A DNA stretch of 49,032 bases from Dichomitus squalens LYAD-421 SS1 (GCF_000275845.1 NW_006766908.1:361374-410405); one strand, 5' to 3'. Counted from the stretch's first letter, positions 32,012 through 44,137 are shown. Translations and numbers: made by a program. Notes: generated by a model from the sequence alone, not told the origin.

Positions 32012-32518
32012 TAAGTCCAATTGCGTCTTGTACATACAATAACAGCTTTGGTGTGAATCAAGGACTTCTCGAGCTCACATCGACGATCTTGGAGTGCTAA
32101 TCCCCCAAGCAGCCTGTAGTATCCTTTTCTGCCACTTATTGTACTGGGCCAATTGATAGCCATATCAGGCAGGGCCTCACGCTTCGCATCTCAAGCGTGG
32201 ATCCGCAATTCCCTTATTATGAGCAATATGACTCGGCGTGTAGGAATGAAGATGCGGTAGAAGTATACGTATTATTGTGACGAGGATTGCTAGCTACAGC
32301 CCAAAGAAGCACAAGGCAGATTTCGCATTGCATATATAAACCACTCCCGTCTCAGCGATATCGTCAAGTGCAAATCCCCAGTGCTTCAGGGGCGCCATTG
32401 AACGACTTCAATCCCTATACCGCAGCTGAACACTCAGTCGTCACAGTAAGCCACATCAATCCTCTCTCTTTGATCTCAGGGTGCGCCACCTCAGGCTCTG
32501 ATATTCTCCTGTCAGCAG
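32012..32518. other. Intergenic region upstream of the 32519 pseudogene
   Basis: No gene is recognised. It contains the TATA motif at 32333-32340, listed separately. Confidence 0.4.
32333..32340 (+). promoter_or_regulatory. TATA box upstream of the 32519 pseudogene
   Basis: TATATAAA followed by CCACTCC, 179 nt before the ATG. It is a plausible core promoter left from when the gene was intact. Confidence 0.35.
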
Positions 32519-32921
32519 ATGGTTCACGCCGAACTCTCCGTCATCGTATACCTGCCACAAGCCAAGTCAATGGCCCACTGGGCCATTCATTTGCAAGTTG
32601 TGGAAGGAGATGATACCAAGCATATCATCCTATCAGGCGAACGGCGACGAAGGGGAGCTCGAGCTGGATGTTCGCGAGGCGGATCCGAAGGCGTCTAGTC
32701 GTTTCAGCAAGCAGATCGACGTCTCTGATTTGGACGATGAAGACACGATTGCTGTGGTTAAAGAGCTCTTAAAGCAACAACCCATGAAGAATGACATCCC
32801 TAGCTGGAACTGCCAGGACTGAGTGATGGAAGCCTTGGAGGCTTTAGACGACGCTGCACTTCTGGATAACTATCAGTACCATGAGGCGAAGGAGACCCTC
32901 GAGGAATTGTTCCACGAGTAG
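32519..32921 (+). pseudogene. Broken small gene (uncharacterised fungal family), frameshift plus nonsense
   Basis: The frame from ATG 32519 reads MVHAELSVIVYLPQAKSMA and HLQVVEGDDTKHII, then shifts. The continuation YQANGDEGELELDVREADP lies in another frame, consistent with one extra base near 32629-32631. That frame then meets TGA at 32820-32822 inside NCQD-stop-VMEALEALDDAALLD, where a Trp codon (TGG) would fit, and goes on to a normal-looking stop at 32919-32921. The WNCQD-VMEAL pattern resembles an uncharacterised small fungal family I have seen but cannot name securely. No GT-AG intron repairs either lesion. Confidence 0.55.
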
Positions 32922-33819
32922 TGTGTCTTTGACAGCTCTTTGTACCATCATGACCGCTCCCGCCGGTCGCTTTTCTGATGTACTTGCGAATTGATATCAG
33001 ACTGTTGTTCATATACTTACTCTGCGACGACATCAACGCTTTGCCGCTGCCGCCGGGCTTGTCACGAGCCCGACGTTCCTTGAGTGGGAGGCGCTCCGCG
33101 ACTTTTAAATGTGGATGTGTCTCGCGAGGTCATCGCATGGGTAACGAACACCCAAAGTTGAAACTGCGAGCAAACGTGGCCTTTCCGGTCTGTACATGCC
33201 AGCTCTTCATGACACATATGACTTTGAGTCCTAGGGACGATGCCATGGGTTTCTGTCCCCGGCATAACGACCGGGAACCTCCCACCCGATATTGTTCATG
33301 ATTCAAGGACAAGGACCATCACCGGGTGCGTTATAGGCACACAGAACGCCTGGGTAACGATGGACGAGCCTCAGCCTGACAAACAAGCTACTGCCTTAAC
33401 ACTGCCTCGCAGACGTTAGTGTAAATCTGAAGGCGGACGTATGGTTATCCGAGAAAAACGGGAAAGATACATGTATATCATCGCAGTATAGTGACTGTAC
33501 CGAAACGCTATGAAATCGAGGACGGTGGTTCTAATAAGAAATGTCGTAAGCGTCTGTATCGTATGGGTGCCACTCTGCTTGGGTCCACTAATCGCGTCGA
33601 GATCGGGAGATCGGGAAAGGTTAATGTAGATCTACAAGTATCACGGCTGCTCGATGCTCGCCTACTCATGCGCTGACGTCGACAGATTACAGTTGTAAGG
33701 AGTCTGGGAGATTCATGAAGATGTTGAAGTAGAGGACGTTATTGTCGAGGATATAGCTAACGAGATGCAAAATGTCGAAGTGAGATGATGAGATAAAAAC
33801 AAGATTATGAAGGGGAAGC
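32922..33819. other. Intergenic region without recognised genes
   Basis: About 900 bp. Only short frames without domain character are present; no tRNA or repeat was recognised. Confidence 0.4.
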
Positions 33820-35229
33820 TCATGCTGAGCCGGTGAAGAACTCCAGCACCTTGAAGAATCCCCAGATGCACCCGCCGGAGATTATGGGAAGTGTCAAGTT
33901 ATCATCCAGTGCGCCAAGATCTGATCGGTGGTTAGAGCGTCGCCGGACTGACGGACAAAACAGAGACGTACCAAGTGCCTCAGCCGTACCGGAAATCAAG
34001 CCGCTTACGACACCAAGAGTTGTGAGACCTATCCACCTTCCAAGAGGTATGTCCACGTTCTGCAACCATTGCACGCTCTCCTGTAGGGCATGGGCGGCGG
34101 CCTCAGGCATCAAGTCGTTCACAGCGGCGAGTGTCTCGGGGGTAGGTAGGTGGAACACGAGCTGCGCGTCGCGAACTGGGTACCAGAAGCCCCAGAAGCC
34201 AACAGCAATTGCGGCGCCAGTGATGGAACCGGCAAGAAAACCAGCGAGGGACTTGCGAGGAGCGAGCGGAAGACGGAAGAAGGGAGCATAGGGAATGAGG
34301 GGGAGCGAGCGCGGAAGTGGTGGGGTGTACGTGCCCCAAAGACGACCGATGGTAGATGCAGCTGTGTCTGCCCACGAGAGTCTATATGAACATCTGTTGA
34401 GCACGTGCGCGGCGATAAGAGTAGGTAAGAGAGAACGACGCACATAAGGATAGAGACAGTGGCGATGTCAAGAGGATATACGGAGAGGACGAAGATAACG
34501 CCCAGAATGTACCAGATCACTCCGTTGACGGCTTTCTGTACGAGAAGCGGGGGGTCAACGTGATGATACAGATTAGTGAACAGGATAAGGAGGGCGCACT
34601 TTCTCGGACTCTCGCATGAGGAAACCCACGGCGCGCTCATACAACCACTCGAAACGGTCAGATTTGAACCTGAGGATGTCTGCAGGGACAATGACAGCTA
34701 AAGCAAGGCCGAGGGCATAGACGACGGTGCGAGGATTGCCATTTGAGGCATAGAGATACCAAGTGAGGAAGCCTGGGTAGGCGATTCGGTTGAGCGACGA
34801 TGGACGTCATGCGACAGGAAGTGAAGGGGGAAGCATACCTATAGACGAGTGGAGGGTCTTGCGTGGGATCTCCCAGTCTACTGGCGGACGAGAGGGCTTG
34901 AGGTCTTTGGGCTTTGTGGCGAGATCGGGAGAGGTCGCGGAGGCGGTGCGAGCCTTCTTCCTCTGGCGGAGAGGAGCGCCGTTGGGGACGCCATTGCGTA
35001 CGGAAGAAACGGCGGAGTGGGACGGAAGATTGCGAGAGTCGGGAGAGGGAGGGGATTCTGGGGAGTCTACGCTCATTTGCCGTGGAGGAAGTGACCTGCG
35101 AGGAGTGGCTGAGGGCGAACGGGCTTTAGTTCCTGATACAAACGGGATTTTCGTGGACGAGCGGAGGCCGATGCGTGCGGGGTCGTGTGGCAAGCCAAGC
35201 GTGAAAGCGTCGTTAGCAGGAAGAGTCAT
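33820..35229 (-). CDS. dgk1: CTP-dependent diacylglycerol kinase Dgk1
   Basis: Five exons (35229-34839, 34772-34600, 34535-34444, 34381-33972 and 33920-33820) encode 388 residues. After a disordered, Ser/Arg-rich N-terminus of about 110 residues come RKTLHSSIGFLTWYLY, a series of hydrophobic spans, VNGVIWYILGVIFVLSVYP, and the signature LSWADTAASTIGRLWG followed by RKSLAGFLAGSITG. These match yeast Dgk1, which uses CTP rather than ATP to phosphorylate diacylglycerol at the ER/nuclear membrane and counters the phosphatase Pah1. The last intron restores LDLGALDDNLTLPI, a family block. At intron 3 an alternative acceptor 12 nt earlier would keep the frame. The start 35229 is the first ATG past a low-complexity tract. 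Confidence 0.87.
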
Positions 35230-36722
35230 TGTGCCGCACGAGGACCATCCAAGGGGGGGGGCAGGACGGGGGCGACGGTGGAGGCAGGACGGGGGCGACG
35301 GTGGAGGCAGCGTCGGGCAGGGCGAGGGCGGCGAGGGCGAGGTCGAGGGCGAGGACGAAGACGAGGACGAGGCGGACGAGGGCACAGACCCACCGACGAC
35401 CGCTGTCACAACTCACATCACTGTCACTGTCACGTCCCTAGGCCACAGCGTCCGTCACGTCCATCACACTTTCGTCACGGGGCGCACCGGCATCGGCACC
35501 GGCACTTTGGCCGGTTGCATGCACAAAGTTGCACACCCTCCCGCTTAAGCTGAACTCGCCAGTTGGAGAGGTGTTGTACAGGAGGTCCGCAAAGCGCGAC
35601 ACGACTACTCTAAACACCTCCGCAGACAAGCTGGTTCGGGGCCCATGAACTCGTAGAATGCGTCTCGTTCACCCATCCCACTTCCTCCCCAACATCGCCT
35701 GGGCCCATGTCGTCAACTCACGCACTTCATCTCGGGTGCGATTCTCCTAGTGCATCGCGCACTGCTTCTGAATGCCCAGTGCCACCCTAGCAGTCAGATA
35801 TAATGCTGACCCCCGCCTCGGCCCCAGGACCGTATTGGACGTCTTAGTTGGCGCCATGCCGTCATTGCCACTGCTAACTATCAATGTATACATGCGATAG
35901 TTTCATGTGCAATATTTCTTGTCAGCGGCGGCGAGGATCGGGAGCGACGAGCAAATCCTTGCGGCTTACATAGCGAGCCAGCGAGGACATTTGATTCGAA
36001 CCCATGCTTGAAAAGTCCTCTGTTTGCTTTGGCTGAGAATGTACATCAGAACGCGAAGTCAGAATCACAAGCGAAGACGAAACGACGTACCATTTCAGAG
36101 TGAGACTGCCTCGACCAAAGCTATCCTGATCCGGATCCACCATCCACTCGGTGGCTGTGGTAGCACCACTCAGACTAGGTTGATCTCGTCTCTTCGCAAA
36201 TCTCTTTAGACCGCATGCGCAGACCTTGTGAGCGGTCCAAGGCTAACGCGATGTCTCTGTTGTGAGCGATGCAGCGGGATAACAGGAAGCGAGGCGGTGA
36301 GTGGGGCTATCGACCAGGTGCGGGCCCGCAGTGCCCGCCACACCAGCTCGACATGGACGATATGGTCCCTCGCCATGCATTTCCTCCAAATCCATGTGGT
36401 GACGCTGAAGGTGTCATTGACGTTGTGAGCGTAGAACCCTGACAGACAACTCGATGATCCAAACGCACCATGAAGCACATCAGGTGTGAAACGGATTCGC
36501 TCAGCCCGTCACGCTTCCTGGATGTGCAACTCGGATAGGCACAATGCACACAGCAATCATCATGATGGGTATAGACTCCAAACTGATTATGCCAAAATAC
36601 ACTATGATATCGAACACCAATACTCACACACACAAATACATGGTCCGGATACGTAGTATCCCATATCCAACGGACGTCAAGGCACCAGGTAGCAGATCGA
36701 GCTCCGCCGACGTTTTCGCGGT
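35230..36722. other. Low-complexity promoter region and unassigned sequence
   Basis: 35240-35400 is a purine-rich, imperfect GAG/GAC tract on the plus strand, with a G9 run near 35254 and a 24-bp unit starting GCGACGGTGGAGG repeated twice near 35272-35320. It lies upstream of Dgk1. From 35900 to 36720 the minus strand has several short frames (for example VNDTFSVTTWIWRKCMARDH) that might belong to a spliced gene. I could not build a coherent model or recognise a family, so none is called. Confidence 0.4.
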
Positions 36723-37365
36723 TCACTCTTCCTGCGCCATCTCTGACGAATCCTGCTCCATCGCCGCGTGCTCTTCTGGATCGAGCCAGCTCTCCTCCAC
36801 TGTCGCCCGCACCCTGCGAACGTATTCCTTCATGTTCTCCCGGTACAACTGCGCCGCCTCCGCGTTAGCAGGGCTGTTTGGATTCGGGTCGTGGAGCAAA
36901 GATTGTATTGAGGTGAGGATTGCGGCCACATCGTACGTCGGCGACCACCGGTTCTGAAGGATATCCAGGCAAAGCTCGCCGTTGGCGTATACGTTCGGGT
37001 GGAACATCCGCGACAGGAATTTGACGGTCGGCGGTTTGTTGGGGTACGACTCGTCGAAGGTCAACAACAATTTGAACGTCCCGTCTTCGAACGGCGTATC
37101 CGCTATACGACCGGCGGCGTCAGTCAGCACTGCCTGAGCCACAGTAGGCAAGGGTGGAGATGAAGGGAAGGTTGAAACCTCTTACCTGGACCGAAGATGA
37201 CTGCGTTCCAAAGCATGATGTTATCCGGGCATGGGCTGCCTGAGATCCCGCCGGGAGGGTCGGTGGAGAGGCGTTTAAAGTCCCGGATTAGACGGCGACG
37301 GCAGTTGGTAGACTGCAGGCATGCTCAGCTAGAACGACCCATCAGGAAAGCGGCGTACACACCAT
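36723..37365 (-). CDS. ubc2: Ubiquitin-conjugating enzyme E2 Rad6/Ubc2
   Basis: Coding exons are 37365-37363 (ATG only), 37312-37186 and 37102-36723, giving 169 residues. The sequence is classic Rad6: [63 protein letters not shown] with catalytic Cys88, and [13 protein letters not shown]. It ends in an acidic tail ([17 protein letters not shown]). Rad6 acts in the nucleus with Rad18 in PCNA ubiquitination for DNA-damage tolerance and with Bre1 in histone H2B ubiquitination; the acidic tail supports histone modification. An intron directly after the start codon separates ATG from the rest. Intron 2 is 83 nt, long for this region. Confidence 0.95.
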
Positions 37366-38002
37366 GATGCAGCTCAGATGGACTGGTGCGGATTATAGGA
37401 TTGAGAATGCTATTATGGAGAGAGAGCTGGATGATAGACAAGGGGGGGCAGACGAGGGGGCGGTGGTGGTCGAGGGTTGAGAGCAGTACTATCAAGCGCC
37501 CAGAGGTTGTTGGCGTTTGCTGTCGGCTTGCCTCAGCTCCGACTCCTCGTTCGCTGCAGCTTCCAAGTCAAGAACATCGACAGTCGCCAAGCTGCGTATC
37601 CTCATTATAATGATCCATGCAATATTAGGTACAGTATCAAGCGGCAGATCGTAACTGCGTTCGCCGAAGCCCTCATGCGGTCTCTTCCTCACGTGCACGC
37701 TGAAGATTTGGGGACCAGACGTCCTAAGGGCCATGACAAGCGAATTCGCCATCTGGTACGGTGCGGTCTTCGTCTAACAAGGGTATGTTTACCAGATATG
37801 TCAGAGCGATGCATGGGCGTAGACACGTATCTAGATCGTATGGCGAACGGTGCGCGTAACATATTTGTGATCCATTAGAAGATTCCGCAGCCTATAAGAT
37901 ATCTGTGCCATCGCTACATCTAACCAGATCGACTACCTACGAGCTGAAGATATGGGTATATCAATAAGCAGTATCAGCGTCGACGTAGTGACTACCGAGT
38001 AC
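37366..38002. other. Intergenic region without recognised genes
   Basis: An open plus-strand frame of 133 codons (37477-37878) has no domain, no splice partners and unremarkable composition, so I do not call it. Nothing else is recognised. Confidence 0.4.
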
Positions 38003-39222
38003 TCATAGCTTGAGAGATATCGATAGAACTCCGCGAGCGGAGGACATAGACATCGCAGACCGGATCAGGTCTTCTGAGCATGCCCTCTCCACCGAGGCCA
38101 TCTCCGTTAAGGGCGAGCTGGATTGTATCGCGAATACCAACTTCCAGAGGTGACTGAACGCGCCGCGATTACGGGAATGCTCGCACCCTTCGACCAGAAG
38201 CGTATCTATTTGCCGGAGAATACGCGCTGGAACAGTAGTAGATACGCCGGGTTGGGGGCGTTTCTGAAGCTGCAGGGAGAGGCCTAGCTCGAAGAGCAAG
38301 GAAGGGTTCGGAAGAGCAGAAAGAATCAGAGGAAGCTCCTCCCAGCGATTCACGATGGGGTGATATTCGAGCAGGTAAAGCTTTAGGGAACACAACGAGG
38401 AGTATGAGGCAAGACAGGTCCCTTCTGTTTGAATGTGCAGTGAGCGACATCCAGCCGACCATCCCAGCTCCAACGACAACTCACTCTGTAATCCTCTTAT
38501 TGGGACACTCAACTGCTTCACAGACGGCCCGAATAAGGGGAGAAGCACTGAAGCATTCCCATTTAGATGCGGGATCGTAAGACGCTGGAGAACGTGCGCC
38601 GACGGGGAGTTCGCGAGCCACTGCGCCAGGTGGAGCGTACAAGCTGGTTAAATCCCCGAGAGTTGCAAGTCTTTCAGCGAAGGAGGCTGAAGAGGCAGCG
38701 AGAGAAGTCCTTGAATCGATATCGTCGTCGTTCCACCATGTGCCATTGAGACGAAGGCAGTCGAGGTAAGGAAACGAGCAGATCAAAAGTTGAATGTCTT
38801 GGAAATTCCGATGGACAGTGTGACTGAGCGTTAGACTTCTGAGTGAACGTAGGGGCGTAAATGTTTTGGGACCGATCGCAGTCAGATATGCGGTTGCGTC
38901 CGCGCCGAGGGACGTGACCACCAAGCTGCGAATGCGTGGGAGCGTCTCGGGGGTAAGATGTGGAGCGAGCAAGCCTTGAAGTAGCGGGATCTGATCGACC
39001 TGGAACATATCCAGTCCCCAAACGACCCGGAGTTCTGTTACGAGGTGACAGAGGGGAAGTTGAGACAGGCGACGGAAGTTCATGGTGTCGAACAGGTACT
39101 GTTGCGAGATCGCGTGGAGAATACGAGCGTAGTGATAGGCATCGAAGAGCCTGGATATCGTGTGAAACGTACGAGGCTATATGGTCAAGCACCTCGAAGG
39201 GCAGTCTTTGGCAGGGACCCAT
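38003..39222 (-). pseudogene. F-box/LRR-like protein with two frameshifts
   Basis: The frame from ATG 39222 begins MGPCQRLPFEVLDHIASYV and reaches ALRCLSL, a good F-box. It then has to shift by one base to continue as RILHAISQQYLFDTMNFRRL (about 39120). That frame runs through repeats such as LRSLRSLTLSHTVHRNFQDI to GDLTSL (about 38648), where a second one-base shift is needed for TLHLAQWLANSPSAHVLQ and ASVLLPLFGPSVKQLSVP to the stop at 38003. No GT-AG intron explains either change. The product resembles the neighbouring intact F-box gene at 39946-41186 in plan. Base-calling errors are an alternative to true decay. Confidence 0.6.
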
Positions 39223-39945
39223 CGTCGGGGCTGAGTTCGGTGCCACGATCCTCGGGTTACGAAGTGGGTCAAGGATTGCAGTTCCCTAGTAAGACGGAGA
39301 AGCTCTCAGTGATCCCTGCTGGTATGATGAAATGCATGCACACGACGACATACAATGATTACTGAGGGCTTCAAGCCAACTTAGGACTGTCGATACGTCG
39401 ACGGGGATGTTGTAGTGTGATAGAAGGGAGGGGGTTATGCCAAGGGACCTGACACGCCGTTGGAGGTCATGAGCCGTGCGGAGATACCAAGGCGTGCACA
39501 GACATGTACCACAGATTGCGGAAACATCGGATCAGCGACGATGGAAGGGCATTTCCTTTCGTCCCCCGGTCTTTTTCGGAGGCATACAGCCCTGCTGTCA
39601 TCCCAGGAAGTTGGGCGACCTTGATCGCTGTTGACCGGTCCGGTGTCCGGCTATGTATGGTGCATGCTTGACGTCCTATCGTCCACCAGCCCTTTCGAGT
39701 CGGTCCAATTGTTGAAGGGTTGACTCGACATGAGCGGCTGACGTCTGTATTGAGCTCGCTAAGGAATGTGCAATACAGGCTTTGCCTGCTTCTCAAGCCT
39801 GATTGAAGTGAAGACAACAGGTATGGCGTTTCCTGTCGGGATCCCTTCCCGAACGAGAATCGCAGGCGTCATCTACAAAGCCGCATCGTCAGACTCCAAC
39901 CTGCGCTGAACAGCTGCAGCGACGTTGGGACGTCAGTGACGTACC
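39223..39945. other. Intergenic region between two F-box loci
   Basis: No supported gene. Parts may be left from the duplication that made the F-box pair, but I could not align them convincingly by eye. Confidence 0.35.
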
Positions 39946-41186
39946 TCAGTAACCGATCCTCTCGTATCTTGTGAAGAGCTTCCCGGCGGCAGCAGGGATG
40001 TATAACCGCCCTTCAACAGAGTGCAACAGCATAGCCATTTCCGTCGCCAGATCCCAGCATACTTTTTTCAACAGAATCTTGAACTCGACCTTCTCCAGCA
40101 ACTCAAATTTTTCATCGTCCAAGACGTCGTTCAGGTGGTCCAGGGCAGTCCAGTCAAGAATAGCTGTACTTCGAGTGGGATAGTCCAAGTGAACTTCGAT
40201 TGCGAGTACCCGCAGATGCTGAGATAGGAGGTACCGCTCCAAGAATACGGGAAGGAGGTACCATGAGCCTTGGTGATCGTTGTACGAGTCCATGAAGATG
40301 GTCAGGTTTCCCAAGTTGGTGTATCCGCTCAATGGCTGGTCATGTCCGTAAGCTGCTGATCCTTCCAAAGTCTGAGTACAATGACACCTTGAATGATAGC
40401 ACAGCACTCACTATCCAATGTCCGGAGAGGCAACGCAAGGTGGGAAACGGTAGGTCCAAAGTGCTTGAGGATCGCCTGCGGCGAGATGGAAGAGTACGGA
40501 ACAAGAAGCGATTTCAGCGTGTTGGTACTGGGACCATTCCCTAGCCAGGCGGCCACCTCGAAAGTAGCAACAGTAGCAACACTGGCTAGTTCGGGTTCGA
40601 AGCAGAGGAAGGATAGGGCGGGCGGGGATGCCAACCTGTATTCGGCGTCCAAGCTCCGACTAGTGAGCGGTAGTAAGTTGGCATGACGTGTGATCGTATT
40701 GTTGTAGACGATGCGTCGAATTGAGAGGTCAGACAATTTGGGTAGGGCGCAGACGAAGGATTGTACATGAGCAAGGTTGAGGAAAGCTACGCCGCTGAGA
40801 GTAAGCGTAGTAATGTTAGCCGATGCAAGCTGCATAAGCATTTCGAAGCAGCCAGGCTCTATGGCGCTGAAGACGGCTGTGTGACTTTTGTGGAATGTGA
40901 TCGCGTTGAGCCTGGAGAAGAGATCTTGGCGCAGCCGGGGAAGGAAGCCACTCTGACACAAGGCCCGAGCGTCGATTGGCAGAATTCGAAGCTGTAGGAC
41001 CAACGGAAGGTAGCGAGCAATGCCGTCTTGGGTAAGAGCTCGACACCCAATTACAGCGAAGAGATACTCATGGGCGACAGGTAGGATGTAGTGGCAGGTA
41101 AGAGCAGTGGCTCGAAGTGTTCGCAGATCGCGCGCGAGATAAGCAAAAATCAGCCTCAGTAGTTCGGAAGGGAGGTTTTGGAGCAT
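39946..41186 (-). CDS. F-box protein with LRR-like C-terminal region
   Basis: Exons 41186-40412 and 40355-39946 encode 394 residues; the 56-nt intron has GTGAGT and TCAG borders. The N-terminus MLQNLPSELLRLIFAYLARD is an F-box with the usual Leu-Pro start. Leucine-rich repeat-like segments follow, for example ITTLTLSGVAFLNLAHVQSF and LPKLSDLSIRRIVYN. Such proteins act as substrate receptors in SCF ubiquitin ligases; agaricomycetes carry large, fast-changing families. A longer frame opens at 41354, but it would cross what looks like a 5' leader intron (donor near 41293), so I prefer 41186. It lies next to a related broken gene on the same strand. Confidence 0.75.
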
Positions 41187-42081
41187 GTTTGCTAGGCAAG
41201 GCAGTTGGTGATTGGCTGAGTTGCCGCGATACCGCCTCGATGGGTATACATAGGTCAGCCACGCCGGATGTACACTAGAAGGAACGGTACTCACAGAGCA
41301 AAGCAACGATGATGCCTGAGAGGTCGGGGGCCGCGGTGGACTTATATCGGGCATGGATACCCAATATGTACCGAGCAGACCGCGCCTGATTCAGCTCATT
41401 CTTCCCACTGTCCTGAATGCGCCCATTCCGGCAAGTCAACTGCTGTGTGTTTTCTCCGATGATGTATTAGACCACTGTGCGATAGCTCAGAAGACTGGTC
41501 CCGCTTCCTGTCTCTTTCTTCGAGGGCAACTAAGCTGCTGCGATTCAAAATGTAATATTGGGCCGACACAATCGTATTGACTCTGGGGGCCCTTGAAATG
41601 GGTTGTTGATGATTGACGATTCCCTAGCATCTCGGATATTACTCGCGAGACGGACACATTGCAGAAGGCACCTCGGATGTTCAGCACCGTAGACCTGTGC
41701 ATCGATCAATCGCGGTGGTCACCTGTAGAAATCTACGAGCTCACAGTTCGCCGCGAAGCACTTGCTGTCCAACATCGAAGCTGAGGAGGTACGAACCAAG
41801 AGGGAGGAATGGCCAGCTGGATGCAATGAGAACTGTAGAACAACAAGCGGAAACCGCGTGCGGAACAAAGCAGCGTGTTCAAGTACGCACGACTATGATA
41901 CATGAAGAGAGCGTGTAGATGATGCGCGAGGTCCTTTCCAACGGTCCGTTAAGTAACCACATCTGTATGCTAAGCTCTGCTGCTAGTTAAGGACGGGGCG
42001 GTGAAATAGATGGATGACGTTGATGGTGAGACGCGGTTCGAAAGAGATCCACAAGGGGAAGTGCGCACACGAGAGTGAAGT
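41187..42081. other. Intergenic region without recognised genes
   Basis: Promoter side and possible 5' leader intron of the F-box gene, and the 3' flank of the ETF-QO gene. No other feature is recognised. Confidence 0.4.
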
Positions 42082-44137
42082 CTACGTGACAGCTATCGCA
42101 TGCGTCAGCGCTCAATCTGTGCCGATGTTGAAGAGAGAGGAAACTCACTGTACTTCGGGCCTCCGCCACCCTCGGGGACCGTCCATGTGATGTCCTGTGT
42201 TGGCACTTTCACATCACAGAACTTGCAGTGAATACAATTCTGCGAGTTGATGACAAGCTTCTTGCCTTGCCATCCAGCGGCTTCGGGTTCCGTGGCACGG
42301 TCAGCGTTTTCGTCTTCAACGTACTCGTAAACCTGTGCCGGACAGCCTCTACCGAGCAACCCGGCGTACTCGTCGACGTTCACGCGTACGTGCTCCTTCC
42401 GGACATTGGCGTCTTCTATCCACTTCTCAGTCTGCAGACCTTTCGACGGGTCACTGCCTTCGACTCCCACGTCTTCGCCTTGGGCGAGGTACTTCCGAAC
42501 GCGTAAGTGAACTGGCTGATCCTCCGCATGGTTCGTGCCAGTGAGGGCGACGCTGGTCAAGAGATCGGTGGAAAGCGGAGGCTCGAAAGGCGGGTATTTG
42601 ATAGGCTCACACTCTCTTGAAGTGAGGGTATGGGCGGCATCGCCCTTGCCGGACGTGTTGCGGAAAGTCCAAGGAGTGCGACCCTTGAGGAACAAGGTAT
42701 CGATGCCGGAGTAGGCGATGCCGCCCCAGAGGCCAAGGGCAGTGTTGAAGGACGGGCGGACATTACGAACTTCGTGAAGATCATCGTAAACCCATGACTT
42801 GCGAAGTGCCTCATCGTACGCGCTCATATCTGTTGGCTTATCCTGGGAAGCGTCCTCTGTCGCGAGCGCGTCGTAAGCCGCCTCTGCAGCCAGCATTCCG
42901 CTCTTCATCGCGTTGTGTGTTCCCTTGATCTTGGCGACGTTCACGAAACCGGCGGAACAGCCAATGAGGGCGCCGCCGGGGAAGTCGAGCCTCGGAACGG
43001 CCTGGAGCCCGCCCTCATTGAGCACTCGGGCACCGTAGGCTATGCGTGTGGAGTCCCCTGAGAGAAGGTCGCGGAAGTAGGGATGATGCTTCAAGCGCTT
43101 CATGATTAAGCGAATGAGCACGGTCAAAGGGAGCGTCGTCATCAACAGAAGGAGATACCTGGAGCTCTCTATAGGGACTGAGGTACGGGTTCTGGTAGTC
43201 GAGTCCGACGACGATGCCGAGGGATACGAGACCGTCGGCCATGTGATAGACCCATGCGCCACCGTAGGTGCGGGTGTCGAGGGGCCAGCCGATGGTGTGG
43301 ACGACCTTACCGGGTTCGTGTTTGACGGGATCGACGCGCCAGACCTCCTTGAGACCGAGGCCGTAGGTCTGTGGATCACGACCCTGACGTAGCTTGAAGC
43401 GTCTGATGGCCTCCTTGGAAAGAGAGCCGTGCGCGCCTTCTGCGAGGAGGGTGACGCGAGCGCGGAACTCCATGCCGGGCTCAAAGGAGTCCTTCATGCG
43501 GCCATGACGGTCGAGTCCGACCTCGTTGGTGCGGACGCCTCGGATGCTGCGGCCGTCGTTGTCATAGACGAGGCCTGCTGCAGCAAAGCCAGGATAGACC
43601 TCGACGCCGAGTTCCTCGGCAATGGCACCGAGCCATGCGGTGACCTGGGAAAGGGAGACGACGTAGGTGCCGAGTTTTGCCATTTGGGGAGGCTGGGGGA
43701 TGCGGAAGGAGGAGTTCTGAGTGAGGAAACGCATGGTGACGGAGGTAGAGGGCTGTTTGAGGGGATGGTCATTGCGGGATTGCCAGTCAGGAAGGAGCTC
43801 GTTGAGAGCGCGGGGCTCGATGACGGCGCCGGATAGGATATGTGAACCTGAGGGAAGGTGAGAGTGCGGAGTAGGGAGGGAGGGGGAAAAGGTACCGACC
43901 GACTTCTGCGCCCTTCTCAAGGACTACGACGCGGATTTGGCGACCTTGCTGCTGTTCAAGCTGTTTGAGGCGGATGGCAGCACTGAGGCCTGCGGGACCT
44001 GCGCCGACGATACAAACGTCGACATCGTCTGTGGGGCGTTCGACGCTGTGAGGGTCGAATAGTTGGCGTTTTCTGCTCGGGGTCGAGTGGAGTGAGCGGA
44101 GGAGGGGACGGGGCCTAAGTCGACAGCGAGCGAGCAT
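42082..44137 (-). CDS. CIR2: Electron transfer flavoprotein-ubiquinone oxidoreductase (ETF-QO)
   Basis: Exons 44137-43900, 43847-43159, 43097-42149 and 42092-42082 encode 628 residues. The N-terminus (MLARCRLRPRPLLRSLHS) is Arg-rich and acid-free, fitting a mitochondrial presequence. The FAD-binding GAGPAG is at 45-50, then LEKGAEVGSHILSGAVIEP. Family blocks YGLGLKEVWRVDP and GGALIGCSAGFVNVAKIKGTHNAMK follow. The 4Fe-4S ligands are in RGCPAQVYEY and NCIHCKFCDVKVP near the C-terminus. The enzyme, in the inner mitochondrial membrane, passes electrons from fatty-acid and amino-acid dehydrogenases via ETF to ubiquinone. The last coding exon is only 11 nt and adds the terminal Val-Thr. The gene shares a 424-bp divergent promoter with the sugar transporter. 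Confidence 0.95.

Noticed and set aside
36307..36726. 139-codon minus-strand frame next to Rad6
   Set aside because: Frames around it change without usable introns and no domain is visible; left as unassigned sequence.
37477..37878. 133-codon plus-strand frame
   Set aside because: No recognisable domain or codon character; an opposite-strand frame is nearly as long.
43429..43836. Plus-strand frame antisense to ETF-QO
   Set aside because: It is the reverse shadow of a strongly conserved gene.
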